The notes under the pieces: model-generated
Database searches by the model: none
Told to the model about the DNA's origin: nothing
What the model saw: only the letters and a program-made list of their open reading frames with translations
Program-made: the position numbers and the translations under genes
Shown: positions 6,252 through 14,091 of the stretch, piece after piece
Numbering within the stretch: the stretch's first letter is position 1
Layout of the letters: each line of letters starts with the position of its first letter
Source of the DNA: JAQICX01 sp964441455
Lineage (GTDB): Bacteria > Verrucomicrobiota > Kiritimatiellia > JAQICX01
Direction of reading: 5' to 3'
DNA length: 20,735 bases
NCBI GenBank assembly: GCA_964441455.1
Contig: CAYTUX010000144.1
Coordinates: 1-20,735, forward strand

Positions 6252-7388
6252 ATGAAATCAGTTGAAAAAATAGCATATTTAGAGAAGCTTTTAGAACAGA
6301 AAGTCAGGGATAACAGACTCTTGAAACAGGAAGCGGATCACCTTCCTTTCTATCGTCAGGAACAGATTTTCAAGAGACAGGCCATTGATATTTCCAGAAA
6401 AAGGATGTGTGATTGGCATATTTATGCAGCCGACTGGCTGCAACCAATTCAAGACGGAGTAAAAAACAGCAAGTACATGCAGGTTGATGAAACTCCCGCA
6501 AGATATATTGAACCCGGCTCCCAATGGATACTTATGGGCATATAATGTTCCGTCAGGAGGTATTGTATATGAATGGCATTCGAGCAGAGCTTCTTTGGGC
6601 TGTCTCATGAGAAGTTGGATGGTTATAATGGCTTAATCCAGACTGATGGTTACAGTGTGCATATGATACATATAACAAATATAGGAAAGCATCAGGACTT
6701 GAACCGCTGGAGCATGCTGCATGTCTTGCTCACGTTCGACGTAAGTTCTTTGAAGCACAAACAGAATCTGATTTAGCCATACAAGTACTTTTGAAAATCA
6801 ACAGCATATATAAGATTGAACATGACATGAGAGAAAAAGGTATTGCTGGCGAAAAAAGGCGAAAAATAAGAATAGAAAAAAATCACTCCAATCTTTAATA
6901 GGGTGAAAAGTCTACTTGATGGTTAGATAGATAATTATCTGCCGAAGAGTAAAACAGGCAAGGCTATTCATTATGCATTAAGCCTATGGAATAAACTCAT
7001 TGTGTTTATTGGTAATGGTGATGTAGAACCAGACAACAATCTTGTGGAGAATCCAATACGTCCCACAGCAATAGGCAAAAAAAACTGGTTATTTTTTGGA
7101 TCAGAAACCAGTGGTCAGCAAAGTGCAGTCATCTACACCGTTGTTGAAAACTGTAAAAGGCTGGGCATAGATCCCTATGAGTATCTGTTGGACGTCTTTA
7201 AAAGATTACCACTAATGACAAATCGGAATGTGGAACAACTGCTGCCTGAAAACTGGCTTGCAGAAAGACAAAAAAAGCGGCTTAAATTAATAGGGTCGAT
7301 TAACGGACGCTTACAACATATCTATATAATTCGGCCTTTAAAAAAAATACAAATGTGGTGCCAGCTTAATACCCGCATAAAAAACTAA
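6252..7388 (+). pseudogene. tnpC: IS66 transposase TnpC, multiply disrupted
   Basis: Fragments of the IS66 DDE transposase lie in successive frames. The first frame (6252-6545) jumps from an N-terminal coiled coil directly to ADHLPFYRQEQIFKRQ, so the segment that normally contains the zinc-finger-like region is deleted. It reaches the first catalytic Asp (MQVDETPARYI). A frame change near 6522 gives GYLWAYNVPSGG. Another near 6590 gives HEKLDGYNGLIQTDGYS with the second Asp. Another near 6660 gives AYDTYNKYRKASGLEPLEHAACLAHVRRKFF up to a stop near 6898. The last piece carries LPKSKTGKAIHYALSLWNKL and NNLVENPIRP with the catalytic Glu. All three acidic residues survive in the DNA, but no single chain contains them. 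The final frame reads through the right inverted repeat to a stop at 7386-7388. Confidence 0.9.
7294..7314 (-). repeat. IS66 right terminal inverted repeat
   Basis: Reverse complement of the left end with one mismatch. It lies 92 bases upstream of the yhhQ start. A TATAAT hexamer occurs just outside it at 7325-7330, but no good -35 box is visible at the right distance. Confidence 0.88.
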
Positions 7389-7405
7389 AACTGGGAGACA
7401 AACAG

Positions 7406-8098
7406 ATGTCAAACGAACTATTATGGTTTGCAATGTTAGTTGTAAACTTCTCTTTTATATTAATTGCCTATCGATTTTTTGGTCGTTTAGGTCTTTTCAT
7501 ATGGATACCAATAGCAACAATCATAGCCAATATTCAAGTTTTAAAACTTGTTGGATTATTTGGTTTTGAGGCTACACTTGGAAACATTGTTTATGCAACA
7601 TCATTTCTTGTTACTGATATTCTTTCTGAAAATCACGGCAAAAAAGATGCTCACAAAGCTGTTTTGATTGGCTTTTTTTCTCTGCTGACTTTTACTATCC
7701 TTACAAATTTAGCCCTTTGGTTTAAACCTAGTTCCAGTGATTGGGCAAGTGAACACTTGCAACAGATTTTTGGTTTTATGCCAAGAATTGCATTGGGAAG
7801 TTTGTGTGCATATCTGGCTGCACAATTTAATGATGTGTATGTATATAATCTTCTTAAGCGCAAAATGCCTGCAACGAAATGGGTATGGATCAGAAACAAT
7901 TGCAGTACTATGTTAAGTCAGTTTCTTGATACAATCATTTTTACAGTTATAGCTTTTTGGGGTGTTTTTGATCTTCCTGTTTTAATTGAGATTTTCTGGA
8001 CAGCATATTTTTTGAAATGGGTTGTTGCAACTTTAGATACTCCATGTATATATTATGCAAAATATATGTTTGAAAAAAAAAGAATACCAGAGGGTTAA
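7406..8098 (+). CDS. yhhQ: Queuosine precursor transporter (YhhQ/VUT family)
   Basis: A 230-residue inner-membrane protein with six or seven hydrophobic segments. It carries the signatures of the YhhQ/DUF165 family: NIVYATSFLVTDILSENHGKKDA in the first half and WIRNNCSTMLSQFLDT in the second. The E. coli member imports queuosine precursors (preQ0/preQ1) used to modify the tRNA wobble base. GGGAG eight bases before the ATG supports the start. It begins 92 bases outside the IS66 right end, so its original promoter may have been displaced. No preQ1 riboswitch-like structure is evident in the short space between. Length and both motifs are complete, so it should be functional if transcribed. Confidence 0.92.
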   Translation: MSNELLWFAMLVVNFSFILIAYRFFGRLGLFIWIPIATIIANIQVLKLVGLFGFEATLGNIVYATSFLVTDILSENHGKKDAHKAVLIGFFSLLTFTILTNLALWFKPSSSDWASEHLQQIFGFMPRIALGSLCAYLAAQFNDVYVYNLLKRKMPATKWVWIRNNCSTMLSQFLDTIIFTVIAFWGVFDLPVLIEIFWTAYFLKWVVATLDTPCIYYAKYMFEKKRIPEG

Positions 8099-8416
8099 AA
8101 AATTCGAAAATTCGTAAGTGCAAAAAATGGTGGAAAAGCTCCTGCTTTAGCGGAAAAGTACAGGAGAGACACATGACTCATGACGCATGGATTAGCTTTG
8201 CGTTACACTAGTGAGGGCTAAATGACGAAGGACAAAAACTTTCAAACATCGGACTGCCTAAAAAATCTCTTTTTTATTAAATCTTATATCTTAACTCATT
8301 TTTTTCTGCTTTTCCAGGAGTCGGCATGCTGATTCCACGCATTGTTCGCATGGAGTATGATGAACACGTTTGAGATCTTTACACTTTTTATTATATGCAT
8401 ATTTTTTATTTTATTT
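8099..8416. other. Convergent intergenic region with short repeat modules
   Basis: No gene is seen between yhhQ (plus) and the oxidoreductase (minus). The 15-mer at 8108-8122 (AAATTCGTAAGTGCA) matches 18534-18548 at 14 of 15 bases. CTCCTG and CAGGAG near 8140 and 8161 form an inverted pair. CATGACTCATGACGC at 8172-8186 recurs exactly on the opposite strand at 18695-18709. A strong terminator for either flanking gene is not apparent. Confidence 0.5.
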
Positions 8417-9827
8417 TTAGGAGAATATACTGAACATCTTTGAGCAAATTGCTTTAAGTTTTTTTGATTTCATTTTGTCCATCATCCAGATTTCTGACAC
8501 ACGTTTGGTAAGGAATCCCATTGTAGGGAATGAGTGTTGCAGAAACATAATATCTGTAAGACGCATTTTCTTTTGTATAGCCAGCGCCCATTCATTAATC
8601 ATCTCACCGGATCCCTCTCCTACAATGACAACACCATATATTTTGCCAAATGGGCTTACAAATGTTTTGACAAAACCTTCAGGAATTTCTTCAGCAATTG
8701 AGGCACCGTAGTCAGAATAATTTGCCTGATGAACTTCATACTTTATGCCTTTTTTCTTTAACTGTTTTTCACTCATTCCAACTGCAGAGACCTGTGGTTC
8801 TGTAAAAATAGTTGAAGGTACTACAAATTTTTGAAATTTCATTTTGATTGGCATCATGCAATTCATAAGAGCAATCATTCCCTGATGCATTGCTGCATGA
8901 GAATACAGGTGCTTACCATTACAGTCACCAATAGCATATATATTTTTGTTTGATGTTCGCAGATATTTATCAATTTTAATACCGGAGCAGTCATATTCTA
9001 CTTCAGCTTTTTCAAGCTCCAAAGAATCAAAGTACATAGTTCTTCCTGTTGCAGCTAAAATAGAGTCTACTTCTATTGTAGTTCCATCATTCAGATAAAC
9101 AATATTCTTTTCATCTTTCGGTTCAATTTTTTCTGTTAGAGTTCCTTTTTTCAGTTCAATACCTTCATCTCTCATTGCTTTTTCCACAACTTCAGCAGCC
9201 GCAGAGTCTTGTTTAGACAAAATATGTTCTGAGCGTTGAATTACAGTAACTTTACTTCCGAGTCGGGAAAATCCTTGTGCCATTTCGACTGCTATTGCTC
9301 CACCACCAAGGACAGCTAAACTTTTCGGGATTTCATCAAGTTCAAACATGTTTTCATTGATCAGCAGATTATTTGCATGTTCAATTCCTGGAATTGGAAG
9401 AATTGTTGGTTTTGTTCCTGCTGCAATAAAGATTTTTCTTGCTGTATATTGTTTGCCATCCACTTCTACCGTTCTTTTGTCGACAAATTTTGCTGTTGAG
9501 AGTTTCAGATCAACCTTATCGAACATCTTCATTGTTTTCTTATCGTTGATATATTTCAGATCTTTTCTAATTTTCTCAAAAGTTCCTATAACTGAAGGTT
9601 GGTCAATTTTTGAGAGGGCAAATTTTTCTGTAATGAGAGTATTGTGTCTCATCTGTCCCATTCTTAAAAGAGCTTTACTTGGAATACATCCACAGTTAAG
9701 ACATTCGCCACCAATTTTTCGTTTTTCCACACCCATAACCTTCAGTCCCATTCCAGAGCCCCATTGCTGTCACAGCCATTCCTGCCGGTCCCATACCAAT
9801 ACATATTATATCATAATCAAATTTCAT
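8417..9827 (-). pseudogene. FAD-dependent pyridine nucleotide-disulfide oxidoreductase, frameshifted near the 5' end
   Basis: The lipoamide dehydrogenase/mercuric reductase fold is nearly complete. Translation from the ATG at 9825-9827 gives MKFDYDIICIGMGPAGMAVT, with the FAD-binding GxGxxG. The frame is then lost at a CCCC run (9759-9762 on the plus strand). Removing one base restores SGMGLKVMGVEK and joins it to the long frame 8417-9751. That frame has the redox pair in GGECLNCGCIPSK, the nucleotide motif VLGGGAIAVE, the second FAD motif NIYAIGDCNG and the dimerisation domain. The repaired protein would have about 469 residues, normal for the family. After the second Rossmann strand the sequence is VIQRSE, without the acidic residue of NAD-specific enzymes, so NADP(H) is plausible. 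The C-terminal HSFPTMGFLTKR keeps the His but has Phe where the usual Glu lies. The upstream ArsR gene ends seven bases before. No 2-oxoacid dehydrogenase genes are nearby. Confidence 0.85.
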
Positions 9828-9834
9828 ATTTTTT

Positions 9835-10137
9835 TTATTTCTGTTCCGGTTTTGTACATTTTTTGTATTCGTGTTTTTTTAAAATAATTTTTAACATATC
9901 TTCAACAAATGATGGTCTACATATAAAATAGCATCTTTCACTTCTTCTTATTTTACAGTCTACAATGCCCGCATCTTTTAATTTGTTTAGATGCTGTGAT
10001 AGATTCGGTTGCGATAGTTTAATTTTTGTCAATGTTTTAGTTGCGCATGAAGGTCCTTCATATAGATATTTAACAATCTCAAGTCTACTTGGGTTGTTCA
10101 TTATTTTTATTGCATTTATTACATCAAAATCTTTCAT
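9835..10137 (-). CDS. ArsR-family winged-helix transcriptional regulator
   Basis: A 100-residue ArsR/SmtB-type repressor. The winged helix-turn-helix is clear: AIKIMNNPSRLEIVKYLYEG, then LSQPNLSQHLNKLKDAGIVDCKIRRSERCYFI, with the recognition helix around SQPNLSQHLNKL. The classical ELCVCDL metal site is not present, but Cys are found at the equivalent loop (PSCATKTL), in the wing (VDCKI, RCYFIC) and near the C-terminus (KKCTK). A thiol or soft-metal sensor is therefore possible. The gene lies seven bases upstream of the disulfide oxidoreductase on the same strand, and a perfect 22-bp palindrome sits 47 bases upstream of its start. The likely role is autoregulation and control of the oxidoreductase, inferred from layout. 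Confidence 0.9.
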   Translation of the reverse strand: MKDFDVINAIKIMNNPSRLEIVKYLYEGPSCATKTLTKIKLSQPNLSQHLNKLKDAGIVDCKIRRSERCYFICRPSFVEDMLKIILKKHEYKKCTKPEQK

Positions 10138-10183
10138 AAAATCTGTTCTTTCTTTTAATTCCTTAATGAACGAATTTTATAAT

Positions 10184-10205
10184 AACTTTATTATATAATA
10201 AAGTT
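10184..10205. promoter_or_regulatory. Perfect 22-bp palindrome, likely ArsR operator and promoter
   Basis: The half-site AACTTTATTAT is followed immediately by its exact reverse complement. The centre contains TATAAT on either strand, so a -10 box for arsR (minus strand) would lie inside the operator and be blocked by bound repressor. Size and symmetry fit ArsR-family operators. The region is AT-rich, but 11 perfect half-site pairs are well beyond chance. Confidence 0.7.
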
Positions 10206-10480
10206 TTTTTATGTTTTTGTATCATTTTTTGTTGATTTGTCGATGGGACTTATATAACCAAATACAATCATTAAACTAAGGTTTTTTATCTTTCATAGTT
10301 TTCATACAATTTTTGACAGAACCTTCTGGTTGATTGTTTTGTTGCTGTTCTATTTTGAAAAGCCATTCCTACCAAAACAACAACTTGCGATATCAGCCCA
10401 TTTTCCGCTTCGCAAGCAGAATTATATGTATATTTATACTATCTAACTGCTTTTTAAGGGAAATATGAACACGCGAAGCG

Positions 10481-10524
10481 AGGCTTTAGCTTGTCTAAAG
10501 CAACGTAACGCAGTGAAAAGGCAA
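10481..10524. repeat. 44-bp structured repeat, copy A
   Basis: It begins AGGCTTTAGC and ends AAAAGGCAA. It matches 10605-10648 at 36 of 44 positions. Inside, GCTTTAG and CTAAAGC form a 7-bp stem around the loop CTTGT. Confidence 0.75.
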
Positions 10525-10531
10525 ATCTTGC

Positions 10532-10553
10532 AAGCCATTTTCGGCTTTTTTTT
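10532..10553 (+). terminator. Terminator-like hairpin with no gene before it
   Basis: AAGCC (10532-10536), loop ATTTTC, GGCTT (10543-10547), then TTTTTT. On the plus strand this has the form of a short intrinsic terminator, yet no plus-strand gene precedes it for over 2 kb. It might end a small RNA that covers copy A. Confidence 0.4.
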
Positions 10554-10604
10554 ACTGCGTAAAAGCCTGAATGGCTGACGGAGGTTACACGTCCGCAGGG
10601 TAAG

Positions 10605-10648
10605 AGGCTTTAGCTCGCCTAAAGCAACGAAGCGTAGCGAAGTGGCAA
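10605..10648. repeat. 44-bp structured repeat, copy B
   Basis: Direct repeat of 10481-10524, offset by 124 bases. The 7-bp stem GCTTTAG/CTAAAGC is unchanged and its loop is CTCGC, so three of the differences from copy A avoid the stem. Confidence 0.75.
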
Positions 10649-10844
10649 TTCGCAAAGCGTCGTTTTACGTTTTTTAGTCAAATATAATGTAATCGTTTGA
10701 TTATCATAGTTTTACAATAAATATTCAATATTATCATCCAAAAGCACAGAATTGAGAGAATTATTTCTTAATGTTATTGGTTTAAACTCATATTTATACT
10801 CTCAACCAGAAATCTAAGGTAATATTCAATCCTCAATTGTAAAG

Positions 10845-12521
10845 TTAAAGAAGTCTTAGGACTTCCTTCGTTGTTGTATTTTGTTTTAGAACTTCCAGCC
10901 AGGCACTATCCTGAAGAGTATGTTGTCTGTTTTTAATCATATAATCTCTTATGGTCTGTTCAGGTAGAAGACCTGTAATCATTTTTGAAACAGCTGTATC
11001 TATCTCAAGAATTTCAAATATGGGTTTTCGTCCTTTAAAGCCTGTAAATTTGCAGGCAGGACATCCCACCTCTTCGTATATTTTCAGTTCATTATCTTTC
11101 GGAAAGTCAATGTGTTCAATTTTGTTTTTCAGTTCTTCCGGGAATGGTATTTCTTTGGCACATATTTTGCATACTTTTCTTATTAGTCTTTGAGCAACAG
11201 CAGCTCTTACTGAGCCGGCAATAAGAAATGGTTCAATGCCCATATCAATAAGCCTTGAGACGGCAGATATAGAGTCATTTGTATGCAGAGTACTGAAAAC
11301 CTGGTGTCCTGTCATGGAAGCACTAATAGCAATTTGTGCTGTTTCTTTGTCCCTGATTTCGCCAACAAGAATAACATCCGGGTCATGTCTTAGAATTGAT
11401 CTTAGTCCTTCAGCAAATGTGAAGCCAATGGATTCATGCACCTGCATTTGTGTTATTCCGTCAATCTTATATTCAATTGGATCTTCAATTGTTATGATTT
11501 TTCGTTCATCTGATTTTTTATAATCCAGAGCGGCGTACAAGCTGGTTGTTTTACCGCTTCCTGTTGGTCCGGTGAAGAGGGTTACACCTGTTGTGGAATC
11601 CAGAATTGATTCGAGGTTTTCTTTTGATACCGATGATATGTCAAGCTCCTTTAAGTTCATAAAAGATGATTCGGAATTCAGCAGTCTAAGGTTTATTGTT
11701 TCACCAAAATTAGATGGTAAGACAGATACTCTTATATCAATTTGTGTTCCATCGCATCCAATTGAGAAACGCCCATCCTGCGGAGTTCTTTTTTCTGCAA
11801 TATTAAGTTGTGCCATAACTTTAATAGATGATATAATAGATCTGGTATAGGCATCGGAGCCAGTCGGAGTAGGAATGGTATGTAATATTCCATCAATTCT
11901 ATATCTTAGTCTTATTGAGTTTTTAGTTGGTTCAATATGTACATCAGAAGCATTGCTGTAAATTGCATCAAGTATTATTGAGTTCACAAATTTAGTTACA
12001 TATGTCTGGCTTTCGGTTGTTAGCTCTTTATTAATGGAGAAATTTTTAAAAGCAACTCCGAAATAGTGCTTGATGCATTCACGAAGTTCATCAGAAGAAC
12101 ATAGGTACCAGGCAGTTTTCATATTCAGCAGAACATTAAGTTCTTCAAGATTTTCTTGAGATAGAATTCTGTCAGATGCAAAGACAATTACATTGTCAGA
12201 CATTTGTATTGGCATTATATCAAAATGTGAGACAATGGAAGTGTCAAATGACTTTAAAGCTTCACGGTCTATTTGTATTCTGCTTAGTGATATAACAGGA
12301 ATACCTGTTATGTCTGAAACATGATTGAGGAGACGTTCATTGGGGTAGGAGGGCATCTCTTCAAGAATAGTAACGACATTCTCTCCCAGCCATGTAACTT
12401 TGTGCTCAATAGTTTCAATATGACTTGGTTGAAATTGGTTTTCCTGCTTTATTTTTTTTATTAGAGCATCATTAAGGCTTTCTCTTCCTGCCATGGGACG
12501 GGGTGCATAACTTTTTTTCAT
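10845..12521 (-). CDS. Type IV pilus/type II secretion assembly ATPase (GspE/PilB family)
   Basis: A 558-residue hexameric ATPase that powers fibre assembly at the inner membrane. An N-terminal GspE-type domain covers about residues 15-155. The core has DVHIEPTKNSIRLRYRIDG near 193-211, Walker A GPTGSGKTT at 318-326, the Asp-box IITIEDPIEY at 342-351, Walker B DVILVGEIRD at 382-391, and a His-box with TGHQVFSTLHTND around 404-416. A zinc-binding CxxC pair lies at 451/454 and 487/490, the usual four-Cys element of this subfamily. All catalytic motifs are intact. Length and zinc motif fit GspE/PilB rather than the retraction ATPase PilT. It is the last gene of the five-gene operon; its ATG overlaps the preceding stop (ATGA). 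No PilC/GspF platform gene follows. Confidence 0.95.
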   Translation of the reverse strand: MKKSYAPRPMAGRESLNDALIKKIKQENQFQPSHIETIEHKVTWLGENVVTILEEMPSYPNERLLNHVSDITGIPVISLSRIQIDREALKSFDTSIVSHFDIMPIQMSDNVIVFASDRILSQENLEELNVLLNMKTAWYLCSSDELRECIKHYFGVAFKNFSINKELTTESQTYVTKFVNSIILDAIYSNASDVHIEPTKNSIRLRYRIDGILHTIPTPTGSDAYTRSIISSIKVMAQLNIAEKRTPQDGRFSIGCDGTQIDIRVSVLPSNFGETINLRLLNSESSFMNLKELDISSVSKENLESILDSTTGVTLFTGPTGSGKTTSLYAALDYKKSDERKIITIEDPIEYKIDGITQMQVHESIGFTFAEGLRSILRHDPDVILVGEIRDKETAQIAISASMTGHQVFSTLHTNDSISAVSRLIDMGIEPFLIAGSVRAAVAQRLIRKVCKICAKEIPFPEELKNKIEHIDFPKDNELKIYEEVGCPACKFTGFKGRKPIFEILEIDTAVSKMITGLLPEQTIRDYMIKNRQHTLQDSAWLEVLKQNTTTKEVLRLL

Positions 12522-13204
12522 TCAACCTCCAGTAAAACTATATTGCCTCTTTGTATTGTATATATATTACCATCTTTACTCAGTTCAAGTTTTTCATTAT
12601 CAAATGATTCGACCTTATAATTTTCTATGGTTTCATCTTTTTTAATATATTTTATTTCGCTGTTTTCAATAATCTCTATAAGGATTAATTGCTGATTATT
12701 TACAAGTGTATATCCGATATATCTGAACTGCTTCTTTTGTTTTGGTTTTTGAACAGTTTTCTGTTTGTTTTGCTGATCCGGGTTTTGTTGAGCTTGTTGA
12801 TTTTTTTGAGCAGCAGCTTCAGCTTCTGCCTTCTCTTTTGCGATACGTTCCTCTTCAAGTCTTCTTTTTTCTTCTTCAGCTTTACGTTCTTCTTCTATTC
12901 TTCGAGCTTCTGCTTCAGCATCAAGCCTTTTCTTCTCCTCGATAGCTTTTTGTCTTAGCCAATTTGATAAAAATGGATTTGGCAGAGTATTGTCAATGGA
13001 AGTGAGTTCCGCATCAAATTTAGGATATTGAGTATTTTCAGTTCTGTTTGTGGACATATTTTGAACGAAAGAAACATTGATATTGTTTTTTTCATATTCA
13101 ACTTTTGTAAAGGTTTTAAATACAAAGTATATGCAGACAATAAACACTAATAAAATCAGATATTTATTTGAGAGGAAGTCGCCAAGTTTTGAAAAGTCAT
13201 TCAT
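12518..13204 (-). CDS. PilP/GspC-like inner-membrane protein with charged coiled coil
   Basis: A 228-residue protein with a short cytoplasmic start, one membrane segment (about residues 15-30), an NPF motif at 76-78, a long highly charged Glu/Lys/Arg/Ala coiled coil (about 83-135), a Gln-rich linker and a small beta-rich domain (about 160-228). The last domain (FRYIGYTLVNN...GNIVLLEVE) has the alternating hydrophobic pattern of the PilP/GspC homology region, which contacts the secretin. The NPF motif is also common in that group. The long coiled coil is atypical for PilP. It shares 1 base with the upstream pilO-like gene and 4 with the ATPase gene. The assignment is from architecture and position; sequence identity to named PilP cannot be judged here. 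Confidence 0.7.
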   Translation of the reverse strand: MNDFSKLGDFLSNKYLILLVFIVCIYFVFKTFTKVEYEKNNINVSFVQNMSTNRTENTQYPKFDAELTSIDNTLPNPFLSNWLRQKAIEEKKRLDAEAEARRIEEERKAEEEKRRLEEERIAKEKAEAEAAAQKNQQAQQNPDQQNKQKTVQKPKQKKQFRYIGYTLVNNQQLILIEIIENSEIKYIKKDETIENYKVESFDNEKLELSKDGNIYTIQRGNIVLLEVE

Positions 13205-14091
13205 TATTCACTTCCTCTTGTTCTGCCTCTTCTGCCGGGAGAAGTTTTCCTTGTCTGTTCTAATTCTTTAAGAAATTCATTCACTGTTTCGTTGTTTATG
13301 TAGCCATCTTCAGGATGTCTTTCATTGAACCCAAATGAAGAACAGACTAAATCGACATATAATATATCTTTATTAAACTTATCTGCTTTAAGAATTTCGA
13401 TCTCAGAAACAGCTGTAAAAGTTCCTTTTTTATTGAAATTAATTAGTAAATTTAGCAGTTCTTTGTATGAAACAATGATATTTATGTTAATTGGATATTC
13501 AGTTACAATTGCATTTTCTTCTTCCGTAAGAAGGTACTCTTTAGGCGGATAGCAACCTATGCTGACAATTTCTTTTACGCCGGATTTCATTGCCAGTCTT
13601 GTAAGCCTGCTGATAACAGATAGTTGATCTAATAATACTTCAATATTCTGTTTTTCCTCAACTTCTTCCGGAAGCCCTATGCTTTCCGGCAGAATCATGT
13701 TATACGAAGCAGCTTCCTCTCTAAGCATTATATCGGTATTAAACAGGGAGATTTTGTAATCAATAATAGCATCTTCATTGATAGACCTAAATGTATCGTC
13801 AGCTGATAGAGTATTGATTTGTCTGATGGTTGATTTGATTTTCTCCCAATTGTCCTTGGTTTTTTCATTTATATATTTTGATTTTGCATGAGCTTTTTCT
13901 ATTGTTGATTTAAAATTTGAACGAATACTAATTAATTCATCTTCTAACTTTTCATTTTGCATTGATAGTGTAATGAATTTTTGATTAATAGGATTTATAA
14001 AAACAAACAGCAAAACAGGTATAAGTATAATTAATGTAATAATTATGCTGTAATCTAAAATTGTATTTTGTTTTTTTTTACTAGTGTTCAT
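13204..14091 (-). CDS. PilO/GspM-like inner-membrane alignment-complex protein
   Basis: A 295-residue protein with one N-terminal membrane segment (about residues 13-33), a periplasmic coiled coil (about 38-95) and a C-terminal alpha/beta region with the pattern of a PilO ferredoxin-like domain (YPININIIVSYKELLNLLINFNKKGTFTAVSEIEI). It ends with a basic tail (RKTSPGRRGRTRGSE). PilO-type proteins pair with PilN and link the cytoplasmic PilM to the secretin. The position between the PilM-PilN fusion and the PilP-like gene fits pilMNOP order. In Akkermansia a PilO-like protein (Amuc_1100) is encoded in a comparable cluster, recalled rather than checked. The gene overlaps its upstream neighbour by 11 bases, which suggests translational coupling. 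Confidence 0.72.
   Translation of the reverse strand: MNTSKKKQNTILDYSIIITLIILIPVLLFVFINPINQKFITLSMQNEKLEDELISIRSNFKSTIEKAHAKSKYINEKTKDNWEKIKSTIRQINTLSADDTFRSINEDAIIDYKISLFNTDIMLREEAASYNMILPESIGLPEEVEEKQNIEVLLDQLSVISRLTRLAMKSGVKEIVSIGCYPPKEYLLTEEENAIVTEYPININIIVSYKELLNLLINFNKKGTFTAVSEIEILKADKFNKDILYVDLVCSSFGFNERHPEDGYINNETVNEFLKELEQTRKTSPGRRGRTRGSE

Larger units (their letters stand above)
5420..7314 (+). mobile_element. Degenerate IS66-family insertion sequence
   Basis: The element is bounded by 21-bp inverted repeats (5420-5440 and 7294-7314) that differ at one position and begin GTAAGC, as IS66 ends do. It contains the tnpA-tnpB-tnpC order of IS66. At about 1.9 kb it is shorter than the usual 2.5 kb or so because tnpC has lost an internal segment. 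tnpB and tnpC are both broken, so the copy cannot transpose by itself. The 8-base flanks (GATAAGTC left, AACATATC right) do not match, so no target duplication is visible. It separates the glycosyltransferase block from yhhQ. Confidence 0.9.
10206..10844. other. Gene-free region of about 640 bases
   Basis: No convincing coding sequence is seen. Short frames over 10443-10655 translate the repeats and have no family resemblance. The middle (10470-10660) is richer in G+C than the flanks and holds two copies of a 44-bp element with a terminator-like hairpin between them. The rest is AT-rich and featureless to me. No clear terminator for the pilus operon ending at 10845 is visible. Confidence 0.6.

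Noticed and set aside
7315..7405. preQ1 riboswitch before the queuosine-precursor transporter
   Set aside because: The 91-base space shows no H-type pseudoknot pattern or conserved preQ1 aptamer bases, and it directly abuts the IS end.
9348..9887. Open frame of 179 codons on the plus strand
   Set aside because: It runs antisense to the clear oxidoreductase coding region, has a Ser/Phe/Ile-rich composition typical of an antisense shadow, and resembles no family.
10443..10655. Small minus-strand frame of 70 codons between arsR and the pilus operon
   Set aside because: Its sequence is simply the translation of the two 44-bp repeats and the hairpin between them, and it has no ribosome site. It is better explained as repeat DNA.
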